Positions 16,978-26,057 of a DNA stretch of 64,000 bases are shown here, piece after piece (within the stretch, counting starts at the first letter, position 1; the number at the start of each line of letters is the position of its first letter). The position numbers and the translations under genes are program-made. The DNA comes from FEN-1297 sp964498065 (lineage in GTDB: Bacteria > Bacteroidota > Ignavibacteria > Ignavibacteriales > Ignavibacteriaceae), in contig CAZCFZ010000011.1 of the NCBI GenBank assembly GCA_964498065.1, positions 18,872 to 82,871 of the forward strand. Reading direction: 5' to 3'. The notes under the pieces are model-generated. The model was not told the DNA's origin and did not search any database. It was given only the letters and a program-made list of their open reading frames with translations.

Positions 16978-17733
16978 TTACCTAAAACTCCTTACTACTG
17001 ACCCAACTATTAAATGCCATCCGTCGACAAGGATAAATAATAAAATTTTAAATGGGAGTGAAATAAGAGTAGGCGGAAGCATCATCATTCCCATAGACAT
17101 TAAGATACTCGCAATTATCATATCAATCATTACAAAAGGTATAAAGAGGAAAAAGCCGATTATGAATCCCGCTCTCAGTTCGCTTAGTACAAATGCAGGA
17201 ATTAATATATAAGTGGGGAGATCCTTACGATCGTTTGGTCTTTTAAGATGGGCTAGACCTATAAACAATTCAAGATCATCATTCCTTACATTTCTAAACA
17301 TAAATTCTCTTACCGGTTCAATTCCCTTATCGTACGCCTGTTCGGCCGTAATTTTACCATTCATTAACGGCTTAAGCGCGGTATCATTTACTTTACTCCA
17401 TGTAGGGGCCATTATAAAGAAAGTAATGAATAGCGCAATACCTGCTATTAGCTGGCTTGGCGGCATCTGGGGCGTACCCAATGCAGTCTTTAAAAAGTGA
17501 AAAACTATTATTATTCTTAAATAAGAAGTCGTCATAATCATTAACGAAGGAGCTAACGATAGGACAGTTAAAAGCAGCAAGAGCTGTAATGTAACCGAAA
17601 TATCGCCGGGCTTACTTGAAGTACCGACATTTATTCCGATATGGGGAAACGGTACCGATGTCGCCTGCTGTGCATGAACCAAAGCCGGACTTAAAACGAT
17701 AAGCAATAAGATTAGAAAAATTACCTTCTTCAT
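16978..17733 (-). CDS. fliP: Flagellar export gate protein FliP
   Basis: 251 aa with a cleavable signal peptide (MKKVIFLILLLIVLSPALVHA). Family motifs are SLAPSLMIMTTSYLRIIIVF, HFLKTALGTPQMPPSQLIAG and FVLSELRAGFIIGFFLFIPF, followed by DMIIASILMSMGMMMLPP. FliP forms the core of the FliPQR export channel. It overlaps fliO by four bases and abuts fliQ. Confidence 0.97.
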   Translation of the reverse strand: MKKVIFLILLLIVLSPALVHAQQATSVPFPHIGINVGTSSKPGDISVTLQLLLLLTVLSLAPSLMIMTTSYLRIIIVFHFLKTALGTPQMPPSQLIAGIALFITFFIMAPTWSKVNDTALKPLMNGKITAEQAYDKGIEPVREFMFRNVRNDDLELFIGLAHLKRPNDRKDLPTYILIPAFVLSELRAGFIIGFFLFIPFVMIDMIIASILMSMGMMMLPPTLISLPFKILLFILVDGWHLIVGSVVRSFR

Positions 17734-18071
17734 TTCAGTCCAATATTCTTTTTTAATAAATCTAAAAAATTATTCTTATTATCATTATCGGAGAATGTTT
17801 TACTTAAATCTTCAGGCTGATCCATTTCCTTAAGAAGTGAAATAGAATGTTCGCTGACCCCAAGTACGAGAAGTTTATCGTCAACTTTTACAACGGAAAT
17901 ATATTTTTTAGGCATAATCATATGTGAGCTTATAACATTAATAGCAACCGAACCTTTTTTATTTCCCTTAAATGAAATTCCGAACTTTTTTACAAAAAAC
18001 AGTACACCGTAAAGCATGCCTACAATAAGTACCAATGGAATAATTGCTTTTACTATGTCTAGAAAGGTCAT
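17730..18071 (-). CDS. fliO: Flagellar export gate assembly factor FliO
   Basis: 113 aa. One membrane helix near the N-terminus (IIPLVLIVGMLYGVLFFVKK) precedes a small cytoplasmic domain with VISSHMIMPKKYISVVKVDD and KLLVLGVSEHSISLLKEM, the pattern of FliO. FliO helps FliP assemble. It is one base overlapped with fliN and four with fliP. The sequence is short and divergent, as is usual for FliO, so position carries much of the weight. Confidence 0.9.
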   Translation of the reverse strand: MTFLDIVKAIIPLVLIVGMLYGVLFFVKKFGISFKGNKKGSVAINVISSHMIMPKKYISVVKVDDKLLVLGVSEHSISLLKEMDQPEDLSKTFSDNDNKNNFLDLLKKNIGLK

Positions 18072-18496
18072 TAGTACAATTCCTTTAATCTATTTGCGGC
18101 TTCATTAAGATTTGTTATTCGTATGCCGAAGTGTTTGTCAATAACAACTACTTCTCCTTCGGCTATTTTTTTATTATTTACATAAATGTCCACCGGTTCG
18201 CTGGCCAATTTATCCAGCTCAATAACATAGCCTCTTTCGAGTTCCAAAATTTCTTTTATCTGCATCTGAGTTCTTCCGAGTTCAATAAAGACATTCAGTT
18301 GAAGATCTTGAAGAAAGTTTAATTTATCGGAGGAAGTTGCCCCTTTAATTTTGGAATCATCAAATTCTTCGAAGTCAGCTATACCTGCTGTTACTTTAGA
18401 ACCCTGCGATTTTTCCTGAGGACTGGAAAAAACTTCCTCTTTTGCATCTTCATTTTCTTGAGGCATCCGGTTTTCTTTTTCTGTACTATCTCCCAT
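18071..18496 (-). CDS. fliN: Flagellar C-ring protein FliN
   Basis: 141 aa. An acidic, disordered N-terminal half (residues 1-55) is followed by a SpoA domain (about 62-138): LNVFIELGRTQMQIKEILEL, ELDKLASEPVDIYVNNKKIA and EGEVVVIDKHFGIRITNL. FliN forms the base of the switch complex and anchors FliH during export. No CheC-like phosphatase domain is attached, so it is FliN and not FliY. It follows fliM by 8 bases. Confidence 0.95.
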   Translation of the reverse strand: MGDSTEKENRMPQENEDAKEEVFSSPQEKSQGSKVTAGIADFEEFDDSKIKGATSSDKLNFLQDLQLNVFIELGRTQMQIKEILELERGYVIELDKLASEPVDIYVNNKKIAEGEVVVIDKHFGIRITNLNEAANRLKELY

Positions 18497-18504
18497 TATT
18501 TTAC

Positions 18505-19491
18505 CTATAATAATTTATTGTTCGTTTCTGCTTTTCTTGTAATTTTAACTGCTTTGTGTTTATTAATTACTCCTGCACGCCCGTAAAAAAGAGTTTTATT
18601 ACCCACTTTTATTAAATGTTCATCACTAATGGTGGTATCAAGTTTAATAATATCCCCATTTTCCAGATCTAATAACTCCCTTACGGTAATTTTGGCCTTA
18701 CCAAATTCTACAGCTAAGTTTAAAAAAGTTTTGTATAAATGATTTGCTAAAATTTCATTGGATGTCGTACCTTTATATTTTGTCGGTCTGATTGACGACA
18801 ATTTTTGAGATGAAAGTTTTGATAATATTGTATCGAAAGCAAAGGTAGCAAAGCAAACATTCATCATATAAGATTTTTCACCTATAATAACCTCGAATGA
18901 GATAAGTAATACCGATTCGCTTTGTGACGTAATCTGGGCAAAGTCAATATCGGATTCAAATCTTTCAATTCTGAATTCATAATTATCAACCATTTGCCAG
19001 GCTTTGCGCATGTCGAGCATAACTCTTTCGGAAATCTGTGTAAGCACTTTTTGTTCAATAGGTGTAATAATATTCGTTTGTTTGGCTCCTGTGCCGCTGC
19101 CTCCTAGCAGTCTATCTACCAGAACAAGAGATAAATCAACATTCAATTCCAAAATGCCTTTTATATCTGTATTCTTTATATCAAAAGTATATAAACATGC
19201 AGGATTGGAGACCGATAATATATATTCCGAATAATATATTTGATCGATGGATGTAACATTAATATTTACAATACATTGAAGTTTCGAAACCAAAAAAGAA
19301 GCAAAGCTTTCTGCAAAATTCTCATGGATGTTTCTAATAGTTCTCAGCTGATTTTTCGAAATTCTATTAGGCAAACGAAAGTCAAATAGTACGGCTTCCC
19401 TTTCATTATTTTGCGACGGAGCTTCTTCTTCCCCGCTTTTTACTTTATTAAGCAGGAGATCTATTTCTTGTTGTGAAAGTACTTCAGCCAT
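18505..19491 (-). CDS. fliM: Flagellar motor switch protein FliM
   Basis: 328 aa. The N-terminal LSQQEIDLLL (5-14) is the CheY-P docking peptide. The middle domain contains FDFRLPNRISKNQLRTIRNI and HENFAESFASFLVSKL. The C-terminal SpoA region includes LAVEFGKAKITVRELLDLEN and GDIIKLDTTISDEHLIKVGN. FliM links FliG to FliN in the C-ring and sets rotation sense. It is four bases after fliL. Confidence 0.97.
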   Translation of the reverse strand: MAEVLSQQEIDLLLNKVKSGEEEAPSQNNEREAVLFDFRLPNRISKNQLRTIRNIHENFAESFASFLVSKLQCIVNINVTSIDQIYYSEYILSVSNPACLYTFDIKNTDIKGILELNVDLSLVLVDRLLGGSGTGAKQTNIITPIEQKVLTQISERVMLDMRKAWQMVDNYEFRIERFESDIDFAQITSQSESVLLISFEVIIGEKSYMMNVCFATFAFDTILSKLSSQKLSSIRPTKYKGTTSNEILANHLYKTFLNLAVEFGKAKITVRELLDLENGDIIKLDTTISDEHLIKVGNKTLFYGRAGVINKHKAVKITRKAETNNKLL

Positions 19492-19495
19492 AATT

Positions 19496-20110
19496 TTATT
19501 GAATTATATATTTACTGAAATAAACATCATTTATTGTTACATCGGGAATTAATTTTTCAAGTTTCCCGGTAATTTCCGTTTTTAAAGTATCTCTATAAGC
19601 TGTGTTTGCCAGTTGTGCAATATCCTTACTTGATAGTGTCGTAATAACTACATCCTTAACCATTGCCTCCCGTGATTTTAACTCTGTTTCCATTTCGGCT
19701 TTGGGAATATCAAAGCCTACGGTAGTTAATAATAATCTTTTACCGTCTGTATTGGCGGGATTTACAATTAGATCACTAATGGAATAAATGTATTTGCCTA
19801 ATTCGACAGGAGCTTTATCTTTGGGATTCTTTACTTTGGTTTCTTTTACATTTTTAACGGATGTAATACCGTTCTGACTTTCTATTTTCTTTATTAGAAT
19901 ATTAGCTGTAACAAAATAAACCAAGATAAGCTGCAGTATAAAAATCGGAATACCAAATAATAAAATTTTGATATTAAATGAAGATTTTGCTGCTGGGGCC
20001 TTAATTTCTTCTATTTTTTTAACTTCTGATGTTTCTTCTCGTGTTTCCATTAATTTTCTAATTTTTTTGATAATTGGTTCAATTGATATGCCAATCAAAT
20101 CCATATTCAT
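19496..20110 (-). CDS. fliL: Flagellar basal-body-associated protein FliL
   Basis: 204 aa with a single membrane helix at about 48-70 (ILLFGIPIFILQLILVYFVT), a cytoplasmic Lys/Glu-rich N-terminal arm longer than in many FliL proteins, and a periplasmic stomatin-like domain ending VTINDVYFSKYIIQ. The conserved ELGKYIYSISDLIVNPAN stretch is typical. FliL supports stator function. An in-frame ATG two codons downstream (20104) is an alternative start; neither has a strong ribosome site. It is the first gene after the terminator at 20203-20238. Confidence 0.93.
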   Translation of the reverse strand: MNMDLIGISIEPIIKKIRKLMETREETSEVKKIEEIKAPAAKSSFNIKILLFGIPIFILQLILVYFVTANILIKKIESQNGITSVKNVKETKVKNPKDKAPVELGKYIYSISDLIVNPANTDGKRLLLTTVGFDIPKAEMETELKSREAMVKDVVITTLSSKDIAQLANTAYRDTLKTEITGKLEKLIPDVTINDVYFSKYIIQ

Positions 20111-20202
20111 ATAATTAAAATTATTAAAAGAAAAAGCTTTAAATTGGTTATTATTCTACACTTGGTTGATTTTATAAAGTTATGTATGCATAACAAAACA
20201 AG
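20111..20202 (-). other. AT-rich leader upstream of fliL
   Basis: This short stretch between the flgE terminator and fliL must carry the promoter of the fliL-flhG unit if that unit is independent. I see AT-rich sequence with TATGCATA and TATAAAAT runs but no pair of boxes I would defend, and neither the sigma-28 motif nor a sigma-54 motif found elsewhere in the window. Confidence 0.3.
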
Positions 20203-20238
20203 AAAAAGGAGTACCGTTTGCCGGTACTCCTTTTTTTT
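20203..20238 (-). terminator. Rho-independent terminator between flgE and fliL
   Basis: A perfect stem GGAGTACCG (20208-20216) / CGGTACTCC (20222-20230) has a five-base loop. It extends through A/T pairs to 14 bp, with T runs on both strands. On the minus strand it lies 18-50 bases after the flgE stop and would end the flgB-flgE unit. The plus-strand T run makes it formally bidirectional. Confidence 0.85.
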
Positions 20239-20256
20239 CGGAAGGTTATTAGTGAG

Positions 20257-21894
20257 TTATCTTATAAGATTTGTAATGTCCTGCAATAAAGTATCGGAAG
20301 TTGTTATTACATGTGCATTAGCTTCGAAACCTCTTTGAGCTACAATCATATTTGTAAACTCTTTAGCCAAATCAACGTTCGACTGCTCCAAAGCGCCGGA
20401 CTGCATTGTAGTTGCTGTTGTTTCGCCGGGTTCTCCGACAATCGGATCGCCTGAGTTCGCAGCAACCGTGTACATGTTGTCGCCAACACTAACTAATCCA
20501 TTATTATTTGCAAAAGTTGCGACCATAATCTGAGCTAAAGCCCGCGATTGACCATTGGAAAAAATGCCTTCTATGTTTCCATACTGATCGATGTTTATAT
20601 TTGAAAGTGACGCCGAAGCTGAACCGTCTTGCGTTAAAGCAGCAATCTGTGAACTCAATGAGTTCTGTGTAACGCCTGAAGTTCCCGAACCAAAATCCAA
20701 TTGAATTGTTTGATTTTCCGCTCCGCCGGATGGCGCAAATGAAAGTATTGCCGGATTTGGAGACATAGTTGAAATTTGTCCGTTCGAATCAAATGTTATT
20801 GTTCCGGAATTGTTTGATAATGTTCCGTCCGTTGCAGGTATTGATGCATTCCATCTCCAGGTATTTAAATCTGTTTTAGTGAATTGTACCGACAAAGTAT
20901 GAGCATTGCCTAAAGAATCATATACGGAAACGGAACCGTTTATAATAGTTGGTGTTCTATTATCATCAACAATATAGCTTAATGTATTATCCGTGCCTGT
21001 TCTCACTGCTGTAGCATCTAATGAAATATCACCAGTGTCAATGTTTGTTCCGTTGGAAGTGGTTGTAAGTGCGGGGATGGTATACGTACTAGGTCCACTG
21101 GTACCGTTGATTGTAACGCCAGTTGCAAGAGGAGAAGTAGGAGTAAAATCACGAAGCACAGTGCTTCCATTACTTATTTTATAATCGATATTATATGTAT
21201 TTGCGGCGGTTTCGGTGTATTTTACCGTAAGATCGAGTGCATTTCCATTCTTATCATATATTGTACAATCTTTTGTTGTATCATTCGGATAAGTAGTACC
21301 GGGAATAATTGTACCGCTCTGCACTATATTTTGAGTTTGTGTATCTGTTGAACTACTTTGAAGGTTTCCGCCCCAGGTTGCAACAGATGTTTTAATGGCG
21401 GGTATTTTTAGATTCTTATCTATTTTAACATTTTGAATTGTATTTCCCGACGGGATCGCTCCGTCAACAGCAACTTTACCTTGGACTATAGCTCCGTTTT
21501 GCGGATCGACTAAGTTACCGTCTGCATCAAAAATAAAAGAGCCGGCTCTGGTATAATAGTTTTGCCCGTTACTTTTCAAAATAAATAAACCCGGTCCTTG
21601 AAGGGCCAAATCGGTAGTGTTGCCGGTTTGTTCAAATGTTCCTTGCGACCAATTTTTATCGATGGAATTAATTTTGGATCCTAATCCTATTTGAAAGCTG
21701 TTTGTACCGCCGGTTGTTGCGGTTGGATTGGTGCCGGCTTGAATAAATTCATTGAACGTATCGCTAAAAGTAACTCTAGAACCTTTAAATCCTATAGTAT
21801 CGACGTTGGCAATATTGTTGCCAATAACATCCATCATGGATTGAAGATTACGCATTCCGGATACGCCGTCGAATAGTGAATTAAGAAGTGCCAT
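20257..21894 (-). CDS. flgE: Flagellar hook protein FlgE
   Basis: A 545-aa hook subunit. The N-terminus (LFDGVSGMRNLQSMMDVIGN, then NIANVDTIGFKGSRVTF) and the C-terminus (GALEQSNVDLAKEFTNMIVA, then QRGFEANAHVITTSDTLL) are the paired axial helices. The middle is a Thr/Ser/Asn/Gly-rich beta region larger than in E. coli FlgE (402 aa), so surface domains D1-D2 are expanded. An excellent AGGAGG site precedes the ATG, in keeping with high expression. It is the last gene before the strong terminator. Confidence 0.96.
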   Translation of the reverse strand: MALLNSLFDGVSGMRNLQSMMDVIGNNIANVDTIGFKGSRVTFSDTFNEFIQAGTNPTATTGGTNSFQIGLGSKINSIDKNWSQGTFEQTGNTTDLALQGPGLFILKSNGQNYYTRAGSFIFDADGNLVDPQNGAIVQGKVAVDGAIPSGNTIQNVKIDKNLKIPAIKTSVATWGGNLQSSSTDTQTQNIVQSGTIIPGTTYPNDTTKDCTIYDKNGNALDLTVKYTETAANTYNIDYKISNGSTVLRDFTPTSPLATGVTINGTSGPSTYTIPALTTTSNGTNIDTGDISLDATAVRTGTDNTLSYIVDDNRTPTIINGSVSVYDSLGNAHTLSVQFTKTDLNTWRWNASIPATDGTLSNNSGTITFDSNGQISTMSPNPAILSFAPSGGAENQTIQLDFGSGTSGVTQNSLSSQIAALTQDGSASASLSNINIDQYGNIEGIFSNGQSRALAQIMVATFANNNGLVSVGDNMYTVAANSGDPIVGEPGETTATTMQSGALEQSNVDLAKEFTNMIVAQRGFEANAHVITTSDTLLQDITNLIR

Positions 21895-21920
21895 TTTAAC
21901 CTCCTAAGATTTTTATTGTT

Positions 21921-21981
21921 AGTTGATTCAACTTCAGTCAGTCGGTCGAATCAGCAGAGCGTCCTAAAAGGTCCCGCTCTG
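21921..21981 (-). promoter_or_regulatory. Two hairpins in the leader before flgE
   Basis: The 103-base gap before flgE holds a 7-bp stem CAGAGCG/CGCTCTG (21955-21961 and 21975-21981) with a 13-base loop. It also holds a separate palindrome AGTTGATTCAACT (21921-21933). Neither is followed by a T run on the minus strand, so they look more like mRNA-stabilising or translational elements than terminators. Function is inferred only. Confidence 0.35.
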
Positions 21982-21997
21982 ATTGTTTAATTAATTT

Positions 21998-22375
21998 TTA
22001 TTGTGCAAAAACTACACTGTCTATATTTGTAAAAATATTTTCTTGACTGTCTCCTACAGGTAGAGCAGTAACAACTGTCCTGTTGGGAATGTTCACCACA
22101 AATGCCGTATTGTTCATCATAACCAGAGAATCTTTTGATCCTTTAGATTCGGCTTTTTGAACAGCATCCTGGATTTTATTGATTTCGATATCGCTTAATT
22201 GAATGTTACGGTTTTCCAATCTTTTTAAAGCATGATTTGAAAACTTTACTTTATCCAGTTCCTGCTGAAAAATTGAATTAAAGTCTTCAACATTTCCTTT
22301 AACTTTAGATGGACCGAAATCCTGCTGCTGATTTATTGGAATAAACGGAACGCTTATGCCATTTATTTCAGCCAT
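21998..22375 (-). CDS. Flagellar operon protein of the TIGR02530 (flg_new) family
   Basis: 125 aa. The family core is visible: KFSNHALKRLENRNIQLSD, IQDAVQKAESKGSKDSLVMM, NNTAFVVNIPNRTVVTAL. Members are typically encoded between flgD and flgE in Gram-positive and other flagellates, exactly the position here, and are thought to take part in hook assembly. The mechanism is not established. The N-terminal 35 residues are a disordered leader, as expected for a protein exported by or docking at the type III apparatus. Confidence 0.88.
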   Translation of the reverse strand: MAEINGISVPFIPINQQQDFGPSKVKGNVEDFNSIFQQELDKVKFSNHALKRLENRNIQLSDIEINKIQDAVQKAESKGSKDSLVMMNNTAFVVNIPNRTVVTALPVGDSQENIFTNIDSVVFAQ

Positions 22376-22386
22376 TACTTACCTCC

Positions 22387-23091
22387 TTAATTAGATCCGT
22401 TTACAATTTCGGAAATATCCGATAGATTATATTCGGTATTATCTACCAAAAGTTTAGTACCAGAGGTTGTGTACTCTACACCCGTAATTGTACCATACTT
22501 AAATATGTCCGGTGCCATATCCGCCCCCGAGGTTGTTTTCGCATTTACTTCAAAAGTATAATTACCCGTAGGTACTTTATCACCGTTATCATCGGTAAAA
22601 TCCCAGGAAATTTTGTTGTCGCCGGTACCGGTAGGTAAATTATCAAGTGATTTTACGAGTGTGCCGTTTGAATCATAAATATTGATTGAAACGGATGAAG
22701 CATCCGATTGTAGATTATAACCAAGCTGAACTGAATTTTGACCGTTGTAAGTTAAATCCTGCCCGCTTACTTTTACATCTTTTCCTATGAGAGTAGCTGA
22801 CATTGTGTTGTTGATTGATTGAGCCAAAGAGTAATTTGCATTTATACTTTGAGTCATTGAGTCATTTAAATTCTGTAATTCTTGTAAGGAACTGAATTGC
22901 GCCAATTGAGAAGCAAACTGGGTCCCATCCATAGGATTTAAAGGATCCTGGTTTTTCATCTGCGCAATTAGCAGCGTCATAAAATCATTTTTACCAAGAG
23001 TATCATTTGCCTGGGTAGTGGATGATGATGTATTTGATGAAGTGCTTGATGATGATGCTGCTGTTGTAGCACCACTTACAGTATTGATCAT
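22387..23091 (-). CDS. flgD: Flagellar hook-capping protein FlgD
   Basis: A 234-aa hook-assembly scaffold. A Ser/Thr-rich N-terminal leader is followed by the FlgD signature LGKNDFMTLLIAQMKNQDPL, then NPMDGTQFASQLAQFSSLQE. The C-terminal half holds the FlgD Ig/Tudor-like region with SVSINIYDSNGTLVKSL and NKISWDFTDDNGDKVPTGNY. It lies between fliK and the TIGR02530 gene, the common fliK-flgD-flgE arrangement. Confidence 0.95.
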   Translation of the reverse strand: MINTVSGATTAASSSSTSSNTSSSTTQANDTLGKNDFMTLLIAQMKNQDPLNPMDGTQFASQLAQFSSLQELQNLNDSMTQSINANYSLAQSINNTMSATLIGKDVKVSGQDLTYNGQNSVQLGYNLQSDASSVSINIYDSNGTLVKSLDNLPTGTGDNKISWDFTDDNGDKVPTGNYTFEVNAKTTSGADMAPDIFKYGTITGVEYTTSGTKLLVDNTEYNLSDISEIVNGSN

Positions 23092-23101
23092 ATAAGTCCT
23101 C

Positions 23102-25453
23102 CTATATTAAATATTCATAAGTATTATAACCCATACTTTTCTTTGAAGATTCCGCACCTGGTGCAGAATCAATTTTCTTATTAAAGGAAGTATGATTTGT
23201 TTTTTTCTTTTGAACAAAAGATTTGTTTGATTTTGCTTCACCTCCTGATACTGATACTGATACATTGCTTAATTGAAGGCCGTTTTGAGTAAGTGATTGT
23301 TTTAAGCTATCAATATTGTTTTGAACAATTTGTTTTACGGATTCGTTTTCAACTTCAATATTTGTATGAACCACTTTATCAATAACTTCTACGGAAACTT
23401 TTACTTTTCCCAGGTTGTCGGGTTTCAATTTTAATTCTAAACTTTTTGATTTACCTTTTTCGATAAAATGAGAAATTTCGGTAATTAGATTTGATGCTTG
23501 GATTGTTTTGTATACGTTATTGAATTGCTGCACGTTTTGATCAACAATATTATCTTTAATTACAGACTGCTTATTCGAATTCAAAGCTTGAGAAGATGAA
23601 ATTGTTGCATCACTAAATTGTTTTTTCCATGCATCCGAACTGTTTCCGTTATCTTTACCGGAGGTATCCACATTGGTACTGATCACCTGATCTGCTTTTT
23701 CAGTCGAAGAAGCATGAGTAATAATATTACCGTTGTTTCCGGATTTGTTTTCATTATCATTGTTCGATTGCTGTTTTGATGTAATTGCCGTACCGGCTAA
23801 GTTATTAACAGGATCAGACTGCACTTTAGCCGCATCATTTGTTGGAACTGAATTTATTGTTTTAACTTCCCTTATTACATCTTTACTTTTTAAGTCATTG
23901 CCATCAGTGGCCGTTGATGTATCACCCCCGGAAATTTTTGTCTGTACGCCTGCTTCTTTTAATATTTCTGATGACAGGTTCTTTACCGGAATACTTTTTA
24001 AGTTTATATCATTAGGATTTACAATTCTGCTCTTAATTAAAGGTTGAACTGAATTTATGTCTATAACGGAATTTTTAGATGGAATTTTATCTTTCATCAT
24101 CTTACTTGAATTTACTTCTGCAACATTTTCATTTTTTACAGTATTAGAGCTTTTTAAATCTTTAATAATGAAGTTTCGCACTATTTTTTGATTGCTTAAA
24201 TCAGAAGTAAAATTATTCGTCTTTGCCCCAACTGTCGGATTTGAAGGCTCAGAAAATAACTCAGGAATGTGAACAGGGAAAGTACCTTCAACTTTAGCAA
24301 TATTTTTATCCGGGTTAAAATTCTTTATTAATGAACCGGAATCAGGTGTTGTATCGCCGGCATTTTGTTGATTATTTTTTATAACGGTATTATTCAAACC
24401 GTATAAATATTGCTCAAGATCTTGAATATCTTTTAACGTCGAGTTTTTATTTGGGGATGAAACAGTAATAGTAAATTGGTCATTTAAATCAGACTTCATC
24501 TGATCAATCTTAGAGTTGACACTATTCACAACCTGACCGACATCCTTCGACTGTACCAGTTCAGAATTTACATCTTCCTTAGATGATTCAGATAGATAAT
24601 TTGGAATCTCATATTTTGAAGGAGACGGATTTTCAACTTCTTTCAATTTGTTTATGTTGCTTTTTACTCCGTTTAAAGAAGCGGCCAGTAAAACATTATT
24701 ATCCGAATTTTTGTCTTTGGATACAACTTGATATTTCAAGTTGCCGGTGGAAATTCGATCTAATAAATTACTAATAAATTTTTCCGCACCGGGATTTTCA
24801 TTGTTAGCAGCTGTTTCGTTTATTGCTTTTGGGGGGAAATTTGAAATTTCAATTTGCACAGGCTGTCCTTGAAAATTGAAATTAAGCACAACGGGTTTAT
24901 TTGCTTGCAGTATACTAAAAATGGCCTGATTAAGATTTACATTATTCAGCTGGTCCGGCTTACTTTGCTCATTTGTTTTTTTACCTTCAACTTCTGATTC
25001 CCCGGATAAGTTTACGGCATTATCAGTTTGTGGAGAAATTCCTTTTACATTATTTAGAACGAAACCGAGACTTGAAAGTTGATTAAACAAATCACTTAAG
25101 AAAGTCTGTAAATTTTGTGCTGAAACGGTATTGAGCGAGCCCGAATTATCGGGAACAGTAGTTGTTACGGAAGTTTGTTCGGAAGTACAATCGGCAGTTT
25201 TTTGTTTTTCCAAGAGTTTGGAATTGTTATCCGAAACGGATGCGGCTTCATCTAATATATCCTGAAAAATATTAGAGCTTGAATTTGTTGAAATTGCATT
25301 AAAATTTGAACTGCTTGATTCGGTTTGATTAGTGCCTACTAAACGTACAATATCTGAAAATAAATAATTCGGCTTATTACTTTTAATTAATTTAGGTAAG
25401 CCTATGGTATCCGATAAATTGCCGGTATTTGTCAACTGTGGATTAAATAACAT
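23102..25453 (-). CDS. fliK: Flagellar hook-length control protein FliK
   Basis: 783 aa, long for FliK (E. coli 375 aa). The first 650 residues are low-complexity and rich in Asn, Ser, Lys, Asp and Val, consistent with an unfolded ruler. The C-terminal FliK domain lies at about 660-745: KSLELKLKPDNLGKVKVSVE, then VVHTNIEVENESVKQIVQNN and IDSLKQSLTQNGLQLSNV. The domain interacts with FlhB to switch export specificity. A longer ruler would predict a longer hook or larger subunits, which agrees in direction with the enlarged FlgE. It abuts motE by one base. Confidence 0.93.
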   Translation of the reverse strand: MLFNPQLTNTGNLSDTIGLPKLIKSNKPNYLFSDIVRLVGTNQTESSSSNFNAISTNSSSNIFQDILDEAASVSDNNSKLLEKQKTADCTSEQTSVTTTVPDNSGSLNTVSAQNLQTFLSDLFNQLSSLGFVLNNVKGISPQTDNAVNLSGESEVEGKKTNEQSKPDQLNNVNLNQAIFSILQANKPVVLNFNFQGQPVQIEISNFPPKAINETAANNENPGAEKFISNLLDRISTGNLKYQVVSKDKNSDNNVLLAASLNGVKSNINKLKEVENPSPSKYEIPNYLSESSKEDVNSELVQSKDVGQVVNSVNSKIDQMKSDLNDQFTITVSSPNKNSTLKDIQDLEQYLYGLNNTVIKNNQQNAGDTTPDSGSLIKNFNPDKNIAKVEGTFPVHIPELFSEPSNPTVGAKTNNFTSDLSNQKIVRNFIIKDLKSSNTVKNENVAEVNSSKMMKDKIPSKNSVIDINSVQPLIKSRIVNPNDINLKSIPVKNLSSEILKEAGVQTKISGGDTSTATDGNDLKSKDVIREVKTINSVPTNDAAKVQSDPVNNLAGTAITSKQQSNNDNENKSGNNGNIITHASSTEKADQVISTNVDTSGKDNGNSSDAWKKQFSDATISSSQALNSNKQSVIKDNIVDQNVQQFNNVYKTIQASNLITEISHFIEKGKSKSLELKLKPDNLGKVKVSVEVIDKVVHTNIEVENESVKQIVQNNIDSLKQSLTQNGLQLSNVSVSVSGGEAKSNKSFVQKKKTNHTSFNKKIDSAPGAESSKKSMGYNTYEYLI

Positions 25454-25454
25454 A

Positions 25455-26057
25455 TTATTTCGCTCTCGTTATTCTATTTGCCGTTTCAGGATTAAATTGA
25501 GATAGAATTTCTGCCGCACTTTTTTTTCTCATAGAATAAATAATATCTCTGGCTACATTATCGGAATAACTTCCGATTATTTTAGCTGCTTTATCAGGAT
25601 CCATAGATTCGTACAATTTTGAGGTTTTTTCCACCCATGCATTATAAATACTATCCTCTTTGGATTTTGCATTCTCCTTTGCTGTTTTTTTCTCATCATT
25701 TTGCTTTATTAATTCCTCGCTTGTTTGCTGCAGTGCCAATTTCAAACTTTTTACACTATCCATTAATGCAGAGCTATCCGGTTTGCTGGCGTAAACCGTA
25801 TCGGTCCTTTTGTCAACCATAAGAACTTTAAGCGAGTCAAAAAATTCCCGTTTAAATTCATTCTGGAAATAACTTTTTAATTCTGTTAACTGTGCACCGC
25901 CGGAAATCGGAGATGATGTTTTGATCGTCTTCTTCTTAATAGGGGTAAAGTCGAATTGAAATATATTTTTATAATGTGAATTTAAGTAAATAAATGCCCC
26001 GGTAATTAGCAAAAATGCCATAACAAAAGACACGATATATATTATTATAGATTTCAC
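25455..26057 (-). CDS. motE: MotE-like flagellar chaperone/membrane protein
   Basis: 200 aa: an N-terminal membrane helix (residues 4-25, IIYIVSFVMAFLLITGAFIY), a long coiled coil (about 75-150) and a C-terminal MgtE_N-like helical motif, YESMDPDKAAKIIGSYSDNV, then YSMRKKSAAEILSQFNPETA. This architecture matches MotE/FliJ-adjacent proteins that help stabilise stator MotC or the export apparatus. The symbol is by analogy only. It overlaps fliJ by four bases and precedes fliK. Confidence 0.78.
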   Translation of the reverse strand: MKSIIIYIVSFVMAFLLITGAFIYLNSHYKNIFQFDFTPIKKKTIKTSSPISGGAQLTELKSYFQNEFKREFFDSLKVLMVDKRTDTVYASKPDSSALMDSVKSLKLALQQTSEELIKQNDEKKTAKENAKSKEDSIYNAWVEKTSKLYESMDPDKAAKIIGSYSDNVARDIIYSMRKKSAAEILSQFNPETANRITRAK

